Numbered from the stretch's first letter, positions 45,518 through 54,842 are shown. The stretch: DNA of 60,996 bases from Pseudomonadota bacterium (GCA_018817515.1 JAHIUD010000017.1:1-60996), one strand, 5' to 3'. Numbers and translations: made by a program. The notes: generated by a model not told the origin, from the sequence alone.

Positions 45518-46114
45518 CTATGCGCCGTAGGTGAACATTGGAATGCTGTGGGCCGGGGCCAGGCGGCGGACGATGCACTCCAGGCGCTCATTGCCCCAGG
45601 AGCGCAGACGCTCGCCCACAACGCTTTGCCCCACGCGAAAGGCCCGAATGGGTACAGAAGGGGCCTGGGTGGTAAACGCCTGGGGCCAGTCGCCGTTTGT
45701 GAGCACATCGCCCACAGTGCTGGAGCCCACCCGGAAGGGACGGTACTCGCGCACGGTGCACACGGCACCGGCCAGCAGGGTGGCCACCTCGGCGAAGTAG
45801 GCCGGGGTCTGGCCGCCCTGGGCAGACAGGCGCAGCACCACGGCCTCCCGCCGCTCCGCCACGGTCTCGCCCGGCTGGGAGCAGCCGTCGGGCAGGCCGC
45901 ACACGCGCTCCCAGGCCTCCAGCAGCTCCAGGGACTGCGGGGGATCCAGCTCGGTCAGCAGGGCATGGGCGGCGGCGTCTACGCGGGCGGGCTCCTCGGC
46001 CAGGCCAGTCAGGAGCCCTGCCAGCACCGTGTCCGGCTCGCGCGGCCAGGCCGCCCCCTGGGGCAGCAGCGCGGCCAGCTGGGCCGCGTAGTCTTGTGCG
46101 CTGTATGGCTGCAT
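45518..46114 (-). CDS. Baseplate protein, Mu gp48-like (YmfQ/DUF2313)
   Basis: The protein has 198 aa. YSAQDYAAQLAALLPQGAAWPREPDTVLAGLL is the usual beginning of this family, and ECIVRRLAPAHSIPMFTYG the usual end. The protein links the baseplate wedge to the fibres. It lies 9 bp after gp47. Confidence 0.9.
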   Translation of the reverse strand: MQPYSAQDYAAQLAALLPQGAAWPREPDTVLAGLLTGLAEEPARVDAAAHALLTELDPPQSLELLEAWERVCGLPDGCSQPGETVAERREAVVLRLSAQGGQTPAYFAEVATLLAGAVCTVREYRPFRVGSSTVGDVLTNGDWPQAFTTQAPSVPIRAFRVGQSVVGERLRSWGNERLECIVRRLAPAHSIPMFTYGA

Positions 46115-46123
46115 TGCGCCCCC

Positions 46124-47182
46124 CTAGGAGAAGGTGATGGTGCCGAGCACCGGGAACTGGTAGGTGGTCGGCGTCACGTCCGCCGTGGGCGCTGTCAGCA
46201 CATGGTTGGTCTCGCCCGGGGAAACGGAGATGGCCTCGCGCAAATGCGAAAGGTAGATGACCTGGCCGGGCGCGGCCTCCCGCGCGAACAGGTCGCCCAG
46301 CTCGGCAGTGACGGCCGCGCGGGTGGCGCTGGTGTCGGGAGACAGGGCCACGGTGACGGGCACCACGAGCGGGGTGGGCGCGAAGACGAACACCTCGGCA
46401 GTCACTGGCCGCACGCTGTCGATGTACGCCTGGGCGGCTGCCACCAGCTCGGCATCGGGGATGGGCGAGTCCGGATCGGCATCGTTCACAATGACCACGC
46501 CCACGGTACCAGCGCCCATGTGCAGGGGGTAGACCCAGGCGCGGGTGACGCCGGGCACCTCCAGCGCCCAGGCCTCGTAATCCTGGCCAGCGCCGCCGTG
46601 GGGCGGGGCCTGGATGCGGGCCAGCAGCCGCGCACGCAGGGCCTCGTCGGCCTCCAGGTCAACCCCGCCGGTGAGGCCAGCTGCTTGCACCAGGCCCACG
46701 CTCTGCATGGAGGTGACGGGCGCGGTGAGGGTGAGGCTCACCCCGGCTGGTGTATCTCCGGCAAGGCCAGGCTCCAGGGCCGTGACGCTGGCCAGGGCCG
46801 CGCCATCGGCAACAGTGGCCTCGGCGGTAACCTCGTACAGCACGCCGTCCACGCGCTGGAGCTGCGCGCCAGCAAGCAGCACGGCACCGTCCGTGCCGGG
46901 GATGCTCACCTGGCCCGTGCTGGCCACGGCGGGCTTGCGGCTTATGCCCCAGATGCGCGCATGGCGCTCCAGGTACTCAGCCTCTGCGGTGTCGGCAAAG
47001 GGCTGGTCCTTGAGCCATTCCAGGTAGCCATACTGGCCGTGCGCCTGCCCGGCGGTCACGCGGGCCAGCACGGCGATGGTGGACCGGGGCAGGGCCTTGG
47101 CCCCGTCCAGCAGGCGGCCCTCGAGGTCGGTCTGGGAGCGTTCCACGAGCTGGGGCAGGGTCGGTCTGGTGATGCTGGCCAT
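46124..47182 (-). CDS. Baseplate wedge protein, Mu gp47-like (baseplate J)
   Basis: The protein has 352 aa. The N-terminal RPTLPQLVERSQTDLEGRLL and the middle VYPLHMGAGTVGVVIVNDADPDSPIPDAELV are the known baseplate J signatures. It forms the baseplate wedge of contractile tails. It starts 3 bp after the gp46-like gene. Confidence 0.93.
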   Translation of the reverse strand: MASITRPTLPQLVERSQTDLEGRLLDGAKALPRSTIAVLARVTAGQAHGQYGYLEWLKDQPFADTAEAEYLERHARIWGISRKPAVASTGQVSIPGTDGAVLLAGAQLQRVDGVLYEVTAEATVADGAALASVTALEPGLAGDTPAGVSLTLTAPVTSMQSVGLVQAAGLTGGVDLEADEALRARLLARIQAPPHGGAGQDYEAWALEVPGVTRAWVYPLHMGAGTVGVVIVNDADPDSPIPDAELVAAAQAYIDSVRPVTAEVFVFAPTPLVVPVTVALSPDTSATRAAVTAELGDLFAREAAPGQVIYLSHLREAISVSPGETNHVLTAPTADVTPTTYQFPVLGTITFS

Positions 47183-47185
47183 GGG

Positions 47186-47665
47186 CTACTCCCCGAGCTG
47201 ATAGGTTTCGGTTTCGGCGTCGTACTTGAGCTTCCAGGCCTGTTCGCCCTGGCGTCTGGTCAGGCGCACGTCGAGCAGCAGCACCCCGCGCGCCGGGGCC
47301 GTGGCAATGACTTTGACGGCCAGGACGTGGCCCTCTGTGACGAGCCAGGCCAGGGCCTCCTCGGCGTATTCGCGGGCGCGTGCAAGGACAGAAGGCAGCT
47401 GCTTCTCGCGCTTGAGCAGCCACAGCCGGGAGCCAATGCGGTCCTTGCCGCCTCCGGTTTTCAGGGCGGGCAGGGTCGAGTCGGCCCACCAGCCCTGGCG
47501 GTCGGTCTCGCCAGCGGGCAGCTCGTCGCCGGGCTCGGCCAGCCGGTTGGTAAACAGCGAGATGACCACGGCGGTGAGCAGGCTGTCATCGCTCATGAGG
47601 TCGCCGCCGGCCAGTTGCAGGTCCGTGCCCAGCGCGCCAAAGGCAAGCAGGATGTCAGGGGCCAC
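47186..47665 (-). CDS. Mu gp46-like baseplate protein
   Basis: The protein has 159 aa from a GTG at 47665. GWWADSTLPALKTGGGKDRIGSRLWLLKREKQ is the GP46 family signature; the family is related to the gpW/gp25 wedge protein. It overlaps the gp45-like stop by 1 bp. Confidence 0.9.
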   Translation of the reverse strand: MAPDILLAFGALGTDLQLAGGDLMSDDSLLTAVVISLFTNRLAEPGDELPAGETDRQGWWADSTLPALKTGGGKDRIGSRLWLLKREKQLPSVLARAREYAEEALAWLVTEGHVLAVKVIATAPARGVLLLDVRLTRRQGEQAWKLKYDAETETYQLGE

Positions 47666-48246
47666 TAATCCACCTCCGGCGGCTGGATGCCGTGTTCAAC
47701 GGACGGGCCGAGAGTCGCGCCCGTGGTGTAGGTGTCCGAGTGCCAAACGCCGCCCACAAAATTCAGGGCCTCGCCATACCCGGCCACGTCCATTTCGCGG
47801 CGCACGTCGGCGTGGATCTCCACCTCGCGGCCAGAGAGGTGCAGCAGCTCACTGGCGCGCATGTCGATGGTGGTGCCGCGCACCTCGATGACGCCGCCGC
47901 GCTTGAGCACGATGCGGTGGCCGGGCTCCTCCTGGTCGTCGATGGAGTAGAGCGCCACCTCGCCGCCTTCCAGACCCTTAAGGCGGTAGCGCCGGTCATC
48001 CATGGCGATGATGACGCCGTGGGCGCGGTCCGCCCCCAGGAACAGAGCCACACCCTCGGCCCCTGGCAGCGGCACGGAGGTGAGCCCGTAGTTCTGGAAG
48101 CGCTCCATGTTGTCGCCAATCTCGTCGGCCAGCAGGTCCACCTGCACGGCCTGCATCTTGAGGCCGTCGTTGACCAGGCGCAGCACGCACCGGGCGGCCA
48201 TGCCGTGGAGCTTGCGCAGGATGGATTGATAGAGGCGTTCGCTCAT
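47665..48246 (-). CDS. Baseplate spike protein, Mu gp45-like
   Basis: The protein has 193 aa. It has an N-terminal OB-fold-like region (GLTSVPLPGAEGVALFLGADRAHGVIIAMDD) and a beta-helical C-terminal part, the pattern of the membrane-piercing spike. The C terminus has VWHSDTY rather than a clear HxH iron site. It overlaps the gpP-like gene by 4 bp. Confidence 0.9.
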   Translation of the reverse strand: MSERLYQSILRKLHGMAARCVLRLVNDGLKMQAVQVDLLADEIGDNMERFQNYGLTSVPLPGAEGVALFLGADRAHGVIIAMDDRRYRLKGLEGGEVALYSIDDQEEPGHRIVLKRGGVIEVRGTTIDMRASELLHLSGREVEIHADVRREMDVAGYGEALNFVGGVWHSDTYTTGATLGPSVEHGIQPPEVD

Positions 48247-49394
48247 TTTTTGCCCGCCAGGATCTTGGCCTGTTCATCCTTGGACAGCTGCACAGCGCCT
48301 TTGAGCAGGTCGCCTTCGCCGCCCTTGCCGCCCTTGTCTGCCTTGAGGTGCTTCTCGAACTCCTGGGCATAGGCCAGGGGGCTGCGCAGGGTCAGGCTGG
48401 TCGTCGTGCCGCCAGAGCCCAGCTTGTGCGTCACCTTGCCGATCATGAGGTCCTGGTCGATGAACAGGTAGGGGATGGTGACGCGGCACATGGCGTTGAG
48501 CGGCCACAAGCTGCCATCCGCCTGGCGCCAGCCCTGCACCGTGACCTCGACCGAGCTGGAGCGCCCGGCGCACACGCTGTTTTCCCAGTCGGCCCGGCGC
48601 TGGGCCGTGGCCGGATTCTTTGGGGCCTCGCCGGTGATGACCTTCGGGCGGTAGCGCCCCACCGTCTCGTCTCTGGAGATGCCGCGCACGGCGGCCACGG
48701 ACTGGCCGGACTCCGTGTCGCTGCCCTTGTTCTGGGCCAGCACGCGGTACTCGGAGAAGCGGCCCTTGGCGTCATAGTCCGCGCTGGCCGAGAGGATGTT
48801 CTGTCCCTGGATCAGGGCTGTGGTTGCCCGGCCCGCACCGATGGACACAAGCAAAATGCCGCCCTTGGCATCCGGCATGGCCAGCAGCTCGCGCTGGCGG
48901 AGCGCCCGCTCCAGGCATTCCCAGGCCGTCTCGCCGGGCTCGATCTTGTGCACCGGGATGGCTGCGCCCTCATTACCCAGGCAGCGCACGCCCACGCCAA
49001 AGGGGGCAGCTAAAATCTCCGCCAGGCGCGAGCAAGAGAGTCCCTTCCACTCGCCGGGCTTATGCACGGCGGCGCAGTCCACCAGGTCGGCGCTGGCGTC
49101 GCGCCCGCTGATGCTGATCTTGTGGTCCGTGGCGCCAAAGGAAGGCTTCACCGTGTCGATGTAACCACGGATGAGCTCGTCGGGCTGGGCGGACGGAGAG
49201 CCGGAAGCAACTGTTTGGATGCTCACCGGCATGGAGGCCGCTATGGGCAGGGCCTGGGCATCGTCGCCCCAGCGGTCGGCCAGGGATACCTCGAAAGAGC
49301 CGGACACTGCGTCCACAGCGCGGGTGAGGGCGACTTCTTCCCAGCCCTTCCAGGCGATGCCGCCGATGTTGAGGGAGACGAGTTCAGAGGGCAC
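48243..49394 (-). CDS. Baseplate hub protein, Mu gpP-like
   Basis: The protein has 383 aa. The GTG at 49394 is chosen because GGAGG lies 6 bp upstream; it overlaps gpN by 11 bp. GWEEVALTRAVDAVSGSFEVSLADRW and KISISGRDASADLVDCAA match the Mu gpP / late control protein D-like hub. The length agrees with Mu gpP (379). Confidence 0.9.
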   Translation of the reverse strand: MPSELVSLNIGGIAWKGWEEVALTRAVDAVSGSFEVSLADRWGDDAQALPIAASMPVSIQTVASGSPSAQPDELIRGYIDTVKPSFGATDHKISISGRDASADLVDCAAVHKPGEWKGLSCSRLAEILAAPFGVGVRCLGNEGAAIPVHKIEPGETAWECLERALRQRELLAMPDAKGGILLVSIGAGRATTALIQGQNILSASADYDAKGRFSEYRVLAQNKGSDTESGQSVAAVRGISRDETVGRYRPKVITGEAPKNPATAQRRADWENSVCAGRSSSVEVTVQGWRQADGSLWPLNAMCRVTIPYLFIDQDLMIGKVTHKLGSGGTTTSLTLRSPLAYAQEFEKHLKADKGGKGGEGDLLKGAVQLSKDEQAKILAGKK

Positions 49395-50706
49395 GGAGCA
49401 CCTCCAGGTCGCCGGGGGGCACAAAGCCGGGATGGCGCACGCGGTTGCGCGCCAAGAGCTGCGTCTCCTGTTCGGTGGCGTCGGCCCCTGGGGCCACGTG
49501 CTGCGCCACGGCAAGGGATGGCAGCACTGCGTTGGTGCGCACCGTGGCCAGCTCCGGGGCGCTGCCTGCGGCCTCGGCCAATGCCTGCACCGTGGTGGTG
49601 CGCAACTCGGTGAAGGAGGTGTAGACGCCCTCGTCGGTGCTCGTGTCGAGCACGGTGTCGATGGCTTCCACCACCTGGCTGCGCAGGGCCGCTGCCTCCT
49701 GGCGGGATGCGGGAGCGGACAGGCTGGCGGAGCGCGCGGCCTCGGCAACGGCTGCGTTGCGCTGGTACTCGTACACGGCGGCCTGGTTGGCGGAGATGGT
49801 GGTGCGCACCAGCCCGGCCCCGGCAGGCACCTGGACCGTGGGCGCGGCCAGGGCAATGGCCAGCAACTGCGAGGCGCGGGAGGCGTGGTCTGGCCCAAAG
49901 GCTGCGTCCAGGCTGGTGTATGCCCCGGCCAGGCTGAACAGCGGGCCGGAAAGTTCAGAGGGCAGCAGCCCGGCCAGGTCCGCCGGGGTGATGTTGGCCA
50001 GGCGGGCCAGGGCGCCGGGAATGTCCGCCCCCAGGCGCAGAATGCTCGATGCGCCAGACATGGTGCCGCCCAGGGTGCGCAGGGCGGTGAGCGTCGCCTC
50101 GGACACCGGGAGCGGCACCCCGGCCACGGTGATGGTCTTGTCCAGCACCTTGCCAGCTGCGGTCAGGGCGTCGTCGGCCTTGGTTCCGGCCAGCACGCCG
50201 GGCATGGTGGTGGCCGTGGGCGTGGCCGCGCTGCCAGCCTCGGCAAAGGTGAAGGAAAAGCGGGCCATGCCGCCCTCGCTCGCGCTCTCGCGCTTGCGGC
50301 AGGCGGTGCAGACCACGCGGATCTCGGGCATCCATGGCACGATGAGCGGGGCCGGGCCTTCGGCCTCGCAGGCGGCAATCAGGGCGTCGCGCCTGGTCAT
50401 GTAGTCCGCGCCCAGCACATAGCCTTCCACCGTGATGGTGCGGGCCTTGCGTCCCAAATCCTCGGTGTAGGGGATGTCGCGGCCGGGGAACTCGTGGGTC
50501 GCAGCCCGGCGGCCAGTTTCGCGCTCCTCCATGTCAACGGAGAACGGCACGCCACGGAAGCTTGCGGGCTTGAGCGCGGCCTTCCAGGCGGCGGCCTTGG
50601 CCGCTGCGGGCTTGGCCTCACCACTGGAAGCGTCCCGTGCGACCTTAAGATCGTTGACGAGTCCGGCAGTAAGGCCGTTGGGGATATCTACGCCGAAGGG
50701 TGCCAT
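49384..50706 (-). CDS. Mu gpN-like DNA circularisation/baseplate protein
   Basis: The protein has 440 aa. ASFRGVPFSVDMEERETGRRAATHEFPGRD and the segment before ARTITVEGYVLG are the family signature at residues about 48-95. The protein is a tail-tip/baseplate part in Mu. It starts 7 bp after the tape-measure gene. Confidence 0.9.
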   Translation of the reverse strand: MAPFGVDIPNGLTAGLVNDLKVARDASSGEAKPAAAKAAAWKAALKPASFRGVPFSVDMEERETGRRAATHEFPGRDIPYTEDLGRKARTITVEGYVLGADYMTRRDALIAACEAEGPAPLIVPWMPEIRVVCTACRKRESASEGGMARFSFTFAEAGSAATPTATTMPGVLAGTKADDALTAAGKVLDKTITVAGVPLPVSEATLTALRTLGGTMSGASSILRLGADIPGALARLANITPADLAGLLPSELSGPLFSLAGAYTSLDAAFGPDHASRASQLLAIALAAPTVQVPAGAGLVRTTISANQAAVYEYQRNAAVAEAARSASLSAPASRQEAAALRSQVVEAIDTVLDTSTDEGVYTSFTELRTTTVQALAEAAGSAPELATVRTNAVLPSLAVAQHVAPGADATEQETQLLARNRVRHPGFVPPGDLEVLRAL

Positions 50707-50713
50707 ATCGCTC

Positions 50714-52330
50714 CTAGTGCGCCATCGCCGGGCCCATGTCCCAGGTTACGTCGGTGTCCACGGGCGCGCCGCTCTGGCGCACTTCGGTGCCCTTGGGGGC
50801 CTTGACCTCAACGATGAGCTTGCTCTCCTGGCGGGTGAGGCTGGTGGAGCGGGACTCGTTAATCTTGCGCTGGACATTGGCTGCGCCCAGGCTGGGCCGT
50901 GCGGCGGCTTCCCATCCCTGGGGGTTGTCGAAGGCACCGGAGCGGGCGCGTTCCCACCCGGCCAGGGCGGGCAGCTCCATGTTGCGCAGGCCGCCCCCGG
51001 CAGGCTGGCCCCCGGCCGCTCCGGCGCCGGAAGTGCCCCCGCCACCCTCGTCCGCACCGAACATGCGCAGGATCCACTTGGGCGTCTTCTCCTTGATCCA
51101 GCCCATGATCTTGTCCCAGTTCTTCCAGATGGCCACGATGCCGATGGTGATGGCGGTGAGCCCGGCCAGGACCCAGCCGATGGGCGTGGTCATGATGGCC
51201 GCGCCCAGGACAAGGAACGACTTGGCGAGCATGGCCACGGCCAACACGAGCTTGAGGCCCATGAGGCTGGCCACGGCGATACCCAGGTTTTCCCAGCCGC
51301 CTAACAGGCTTGCCGTCCAGGCCAGGCCGGTGCCCATGACCGCCAGCGCGGCCGCAAAGCCCTTGCCCGCCTCCCAGGCCCGCTCGAGCACGGTGGAGAT
51401 TGTTTCGCCCGTCGTCTTGGCCCAGGCGTCCAGGCGGCCATCTGCCGCCATTGCGTCGATGGTGGTGAGGATGCCTGAGAGCTTGCCCTTCATCCAGTCA
51501 AAGGCCCCACCGGCCATGACCTTGTTGGCGAAGCGCGACCAGGCGTCCGAGAGGTTGGACATCATGCCGCCGTAAGTCTTGGAGAGAGCCTCCATGCCGC
51601 CGCCATACTTCTCGGCCCATATCTTGGTCAGCACGGCCTGAATGGCGGCGCGGTCATTGGCCTTGGCCATCATCTTGGCCTGGGCTCCGCTGGCGTTGGT
51701 GTAGGAGTAGACGATCTTGTCCCCGACCTTCTTGCCGACGATGCCAAACTCCTTGAGGCGCTCGTTCTCGCCGGTCACCGCGTCGGCAATGGCTTCCACA
51801 GCCTGCTTGATGGGCTTGCCCATGGCGGCGGAGGTGTCGCCCAGGGTGGACAAGAGGCCGTTCATGGGCTCCATGCCGTAGCTGCGCAGCTGCACAAAGG
51901 CCTCTGTGACTTCTTTCAGCTCATAGGGCGTCTTGGCCGCGAAGTCCGAGATCCAGCTCATCTCCTTCTTTGACCTGGAGGTATCGCCCCGGTTCAAGGT
52001 GTTGAGGATGGTCTCGAACTTTTCAAACTGGCTGGCCACGTCCACAAAGCCCTTCTTGAAGCCGTAGCCCAGGCCGCCGCCCACAAGGGCCAGCTTGCTG
52101 CCCAGGGCCGTGGCCTCTGCTGCGACGTTGCCGAAGCCACGGGAGACTCCGGCACCCGCGCCCATGAGACGGGTGAGCCCGGACTCGCGCCCAAGGTTGC
52201 CCATGCGGGAATCAAGCAGGCGCAGTCCGGCTGTGCTCTCGGCCATCTTGGCGTTGAAGGCGGCCAGGGGCGCGGAGAACTTGTCCACCGCGCCGATGAC
52301 GAAGCTGATGCCGCGCTGGCCCATGCTCAT
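50714..52330 (-). CDS. Phage tail tape measure protein
   Basis: The protein has 538 aa. A helical N-terminal region (ISFVIGAVDKFSAPLAAFNAKMAESTAGL) leads into the conserved tape-measure core (FEKFETILNTLNRGDTSRSKKEM, AAKTPYELKEVTEAFVQLRSYG), then hydrophobic segments at about 330-405. The length sets the tail length and is rather short for a contractile tail. The gene starts 10 bp after the frameshift-decoded ORF. Confidence 0.9.
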   Translation of the reverse strand: MSMGQRGISFVIGAVDKFSAPLAAFNAKMAESTAGLRLLDSRMGNLGRESGLTRLMGAGAGVSRGFGNVAAEATALGSKLALVGGGLGYGFKKGFVDVASQFEKFETILNTLNRGDTSRSKKEMSWISDFAAKTPYELKEVTEAFVQLRSYGMEPMNGLLSTLGDTSAAMGKPIKQAVEAIADAVTGENERLKEFGIVGKKVGDKIVYSYTNASGAQAKMMAKANDRAAIQAVLTKIWAEKYGGGMEALSKTYGGMMSNLSDAWSRFANKVMAGGAFDWMKGKLSGILTTIDAMAADGRLDAWAKTTGETISTVLERAWEAGKGFAAALAVMGTGLAWTASLLGGWENLGIAVASLMGLKLVLAVAMLAKSFLVLGAAIMTTPIGWVLAGLTAITIGIVAIWKNWDKIMGWIKEKTPKWILRMFGADEGGGGTSGAGAAGGQPAGGGLRNMELPALAGWERARSGAFDNPQGWEAAARPSLGAANVQRKINESRSTSLTRQESKLIVEVKAPKGTEVRQSGAPVDTDVTWDMGPAMAH

Positions 52331-52340
52331 GGATTACTCC

Positions 52341-52481
52341 TCATCGTTCGTCCAGTTCGGCTACGCGCTCCAGCCACCAAGCCAGGTCGTCAACGCCCAT
52401 GGCCATGATCTCCGCCACACTGAAATGCATCTCGTGGGCGATTATTCCGCAGACCCGATCCCAGTCCTCGGGCCACGCGGA
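52341..52481 (-). CDS. Tail chaperone extension (P2 GpE-like), reached by -1 frameshift
   Basis: This frame has no start of its own. It begins at the T7 slip site inside the gp41-like gene and reads SAWPEDWDRVCGIIAHEMHF, then SVAEIMAMGVDDLAWWLERV to a TGA at 52341. The WPxxW/DLAWWLERV pattern resembles the GpE' extension of P2-like phages. The fusion would be about 128 aa (82 from the first frame, 46 from this one). Confidence 0.75.
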   Translation of the reverse strand, partial: SAWPEDWDRVCGIIAHEMHFSVAEIMAMGVDDLAWWLERVAELDER

Positions 52482-52726
52482 AAAAAAGACTCCACGAACC
52501 CCGAGCACTCCACAAGGTCGTGCATCCCCATACCCTGCATGACAGACGGCGGGTGGCCGGTGAGCCTGCCGACAACCGTGTACATGTTGTCGGCCTTGTC
52601 CAGCTCGCTCAAACGCATGCCGCGCAAATCCCCGGCCACAGGCTCGCGCGTGAAGACAAGCTCATTGATCTCCGCATCGCCGTGCTTGAGAGGCTTGGCG
52701 AGCTTGAGGGTGTAGGGCAGCTCCAT
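52442..52726 (-). CDS. Tail assembly chaperone, Mu gp41-like
   Basis: The protein has 94 aa. The beginning, MELPYTLKLAKPLKHGDAEI and NELVFTREPVAGDLRGMRL, matches the tail assembly protein family. It begins 1 bp after the tube gene and contains the slip site TTTTTTT (plus-strand A7 at 52481-52487) near its end; the last 12 codons are read only when no frameshift occurs. Confidence 0.88.
   Translation of the reverse strand: MELPYTLKLAKPLKHGDAEINELVFTREPVAGDLRGMRLSELDKADNMYTVVGRLTGHPPSVMQGMGMHDLVECSGFVESFFPRGPRTGIGSAE
52481..52487 (-). other. Slippery heptamer for programmed -1 frameshifting
   Basis: On the minus strand the sequence is TCT TTT TTT CCG in the first frame. A slip of one base back at T TTT TTT opens the 46-codon extension. 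The site lies between gp41 and the tape measure, where tail-chaperone frameshifts are found in most long-tailed phages. Confidence 0.75.
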
Positions 52727-52727
52727 G

Positions 52728-53096
52728 CTAGCTCACCTCGCACTTGCGGCCGACGGACCGGAACGCGATCTCGCCTTCCTTGGTCTTTACGCTGCCGTCC
52801 CCTGCGTACCAGGCGTTGCTTTGGACGACGGTCTTGCCAGTGATCAGTTCCAGGGTCACGGTGGCGTCGTCGAAAGACAGGAAAGCCTTGAGGTCCAGAT
52901 CCGCGCTGTCGCGGATGGCGCCCTCGATGAAGTTCTCCTGGTACTCCTCGCTGTATCCCTGGGTCTCCAGGTCGGCCCCGCCAAGCGAGTTGCGCTTGGA
53001 AATGCCGAGGTTGTAGGAGAACTCGCCCACGGCCTCAAACATGACGCCGTCCTTCTTGAGGTAGATTTTCCCGCCTCGGCGGTTGCCGTTTGCCAT
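52728..53096 (-). CDS. Tail tube protein, Mu gpM-like
   Basis: The protein has 122 aa. GGKIYLKKDGVMFEAVGEFSYNLGISKRNSL and YSEEYQENFIEGAIRDSADL are the family pattern. It forms the inner tube of the contractile tail. It follows the sheath gene by 27 bp. Confidence 0.93.
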   Translation of the reverse strand: MANGNRRGGKIYLKKDGVMFEAVGEFSYNLGISKRNSLGGADLETQGYSEEYQENFIEGAIRDSADLDLKAFLSFDDATVTLELITGKTVVQSNAWYAGDGSVKTKEGEIAFRSVGRKCEVS

Positions 53097-53123
53097 GTTA
53101 TGCTCCTTGTTCGCTTTGTGCGG

Positions 53124-54587
53124 CTAGAGGGTGAAGCTGTTCTTGACCGCGCAGACTATAAGCTGATTGACCAGATCAGGCGCGATGAGCCAGTCCAGGC
53201 GGTTGCGGTCAGTGGCGTTGCGTTCACAAATCAGCGCCTCCTTGAAGGCGTCCATGTTCTCCACCAGCCCCAACTTGATCATTTCGGCATACCAGACAAT
53301 GGCCTCGGCACGGCCCAGCTTGGGCGTCATGATGGCCTGGCCGGGGCCGAAGTTGTTGCCGTCGTCGGCCAGCTTGTGGCGCGGGTACTTGACCAGGATG
53401 TACGTGCGGAAGCTGTAGCGCAGGTAAGACAGGGTGAGCCGCGTGGTCAGGTCCAGGTAGGCCGTGTCTGCGGCACCGGCGGCGTTGGTCTTGTAGGTGG
53501 TGATGAGCCGCTGGATGCGCACCACGCCGCCCGCGTCCACGGTGAGGGTGCCGATGCCGTCGAACAGCAGCAGGTTGTTCTCGCTCATGGTGAAGCGGTC
53601 CACCTGGGCCGGGGCCAGGATGCCGCGAGAGGGCAGGGTCTGGAAGGGCCGGGCCGGGTCGATGTTGCCGTAATAGGCCGCCGTTGCGGCCACCCAGGCG
53701 GCCACCTCCCAGGTGGGGGTGGGCATGCCGTGGGCGTGCATGATGGTGAGGAACTGGCTGTTGCGGCTGTCGCCCAGGGTGCCGAGCGTGCCGTGGGTTC
53801 CGGTGGCGCAGGCAATGGCCTGGCCCTCGATCATGCGCAGGGGGCCGTCCCGGTCCAGCAGCTCGGCCTCGATGGCGGTCAAGCTGGCGGCGTCGGTCCA
53901 GGGCCAGCAGATGATGTGGTACTGCACGTCGGCCATGGCGGCGATGACCTCGTCCGCGTCCGGGTTGCCGGTGCCGCTGCTCATGGCCACGATGGCCACG
54001 GCCACGCCCGCCGGGGTGGACTCGCCGTAGTAGTTCAGGCGCAGGTCGATGCCGTTGCCCGCCTCGCCCTTGTGCTGGGCCGAGAGAGTGACCACGCCCG
54101 CATTGGAAGTTGCCGTGCAGGGGCTGTCGGTCTCGGCGTTGACGGCGGCGGCGATGGCCGTGGCAATGGCCGTGGGCTGGTCGCCGCTGGTGACAGCCAC
54201 GCGGATCCTGCGGCCGCCGATGTAGAGGCAGAGCGTGCCGCTCTCCGTGGCTGCGCCGGTGACGGTGAGGGTGCCCGTGGCCTTGACCCCGGCGGACAGA
54301 TCGTCCACGGCGATGGCCCAGACCTCGGTCATCTCGTCGTTGAGCTTGTAGGTGGCCAGAGCCTGCGCCAGCATGGAGCCAGCGCCAAACAGCGTGACGG
54401 CCTGTTCTTTGCTGGTGATGCGCACGGGCACAAGTTCGGCCTGAGTGCCAGCGGCAAGCTTCTGCCCGCAGACCAGGACCTTGTAGGGCATGAGCACGCC
54501 CGCGCCCTGGGCATTGGAGCTGTCGAACTCCGCATAGACGAAGGGCACGCGGAGGTTGGGGGGAATTTCGTTGAAGCTGATGGCCAT
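53124..54587 (-). CDS. Tail sheath protein, Mu gpL-like
   Basis: The protein has 487 aa. The beginning, ISFNEIPPNLRVPFVYAEFD, and the C-terminal RLTLSYLRYSFRTYILVKYPRHKLADDG identify the Mu-type sheath. A variable insert domain lies at about residues 100-200. It forms the contractile outer layer. It starts 3 bp after the DUF2635 gene. Confidence 0.95.
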   Translation of the reverse strand: MAISFNEIPPNLRVPFVYAEFDSSNAQGAGVLMPYKVLVCGQKLAAGTQAELVPVRITSKEQAVTLFGAGSMLAQALATYKLNDEMTEVWAIAVDDLSAGVKATGTLTVTGAATESGTLCLYIGGRRIRVAVTSGDQPTAIATAIAAAVNAETDSPCTATSNAGVVTLSAQHKGEAGNGIDLRLNYYGESTPAGVAVAIVAMSSGTGNPDADEVIAAMADVQYHIICWPWTDAASLTAIEAELLDRDGPLRMIEGQAIACATGTHGTLGTLGDSRNSQFLTIMHAHGMPTPTWEVAAWVAATAAYYGNIDPARPFQTLPSRGILAPAQVDRFTMSENNLLLFDGIGTLTVDAGGVVRIQRLITTYKTNAAGAADTAYLDLTTRLTLSYLRYSFRTYILVKYPRHKLADDGNNFGPGQAIMTPKLGRAEAIVWYAEMIKLGLVENMDAFKEALICERNATDRNRLDWLIAPDLVNQLIVCAVKNSFTL

Positions 54588-54590
54588 GGG

Positions 54591-54797
54591 CTACTCCTTC
54601 GCGGCCGCAGCATCTGCGGGCTTGGCGGGTTTGGCGGGCTTGGGTAGCGGAAGGAACTCCACATCGCCAGCGGCCTTGCGGCGCAGCCAGTGGGTGCTCT
54701 TTTCCTTGCGCGCGCCCTCGGGCGGCAGGGCTTCCTTGGTCTTGGGGTCGCGCACGACAAGGCCGGGCGCGGGCTTGATGAAGATGGTCTCGGGCAT
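54591..54797 (-). CDS. DUF2635 protein, Mu gp38-like
   Basis: The protein has 68 aa. IFIKPAPGLVVRDPKTKEALPPEG is the family signature, and the tail is KPAKPAKPA-rich. It always stands before the sheath gene in Mu-like phages; its role is unknown. Confidence 0.85.
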   Translation of the reverse strand: MPETIFIKPAPGLVVRDPKTKEALPPEGARKEKSTHWLRRKAAGDVEFLPLPKPAKPAKPADAAAAKE

Positions 54798-54842
54798 GGG
54801 CTGTTCCTCCTGGGGTTGGCTGAAATATGGTTGGTGCTGGGC

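Noticed and set aside
45479-47668. A 729-codon open frame on the plus strand across the baseplate genes
   Set aside because: It lies opposite gp46, gp47 and gp48 homologues with clear family motifs; its own translation is low-complexity His/Gly/Ala-rich, as expected for the complement of GC-rich genes.
52725-54647. A 640-codon plus-strand frame opposite the sheath and tube genes
   Set aside because: Same reason: antisense of well-identified phage genes.
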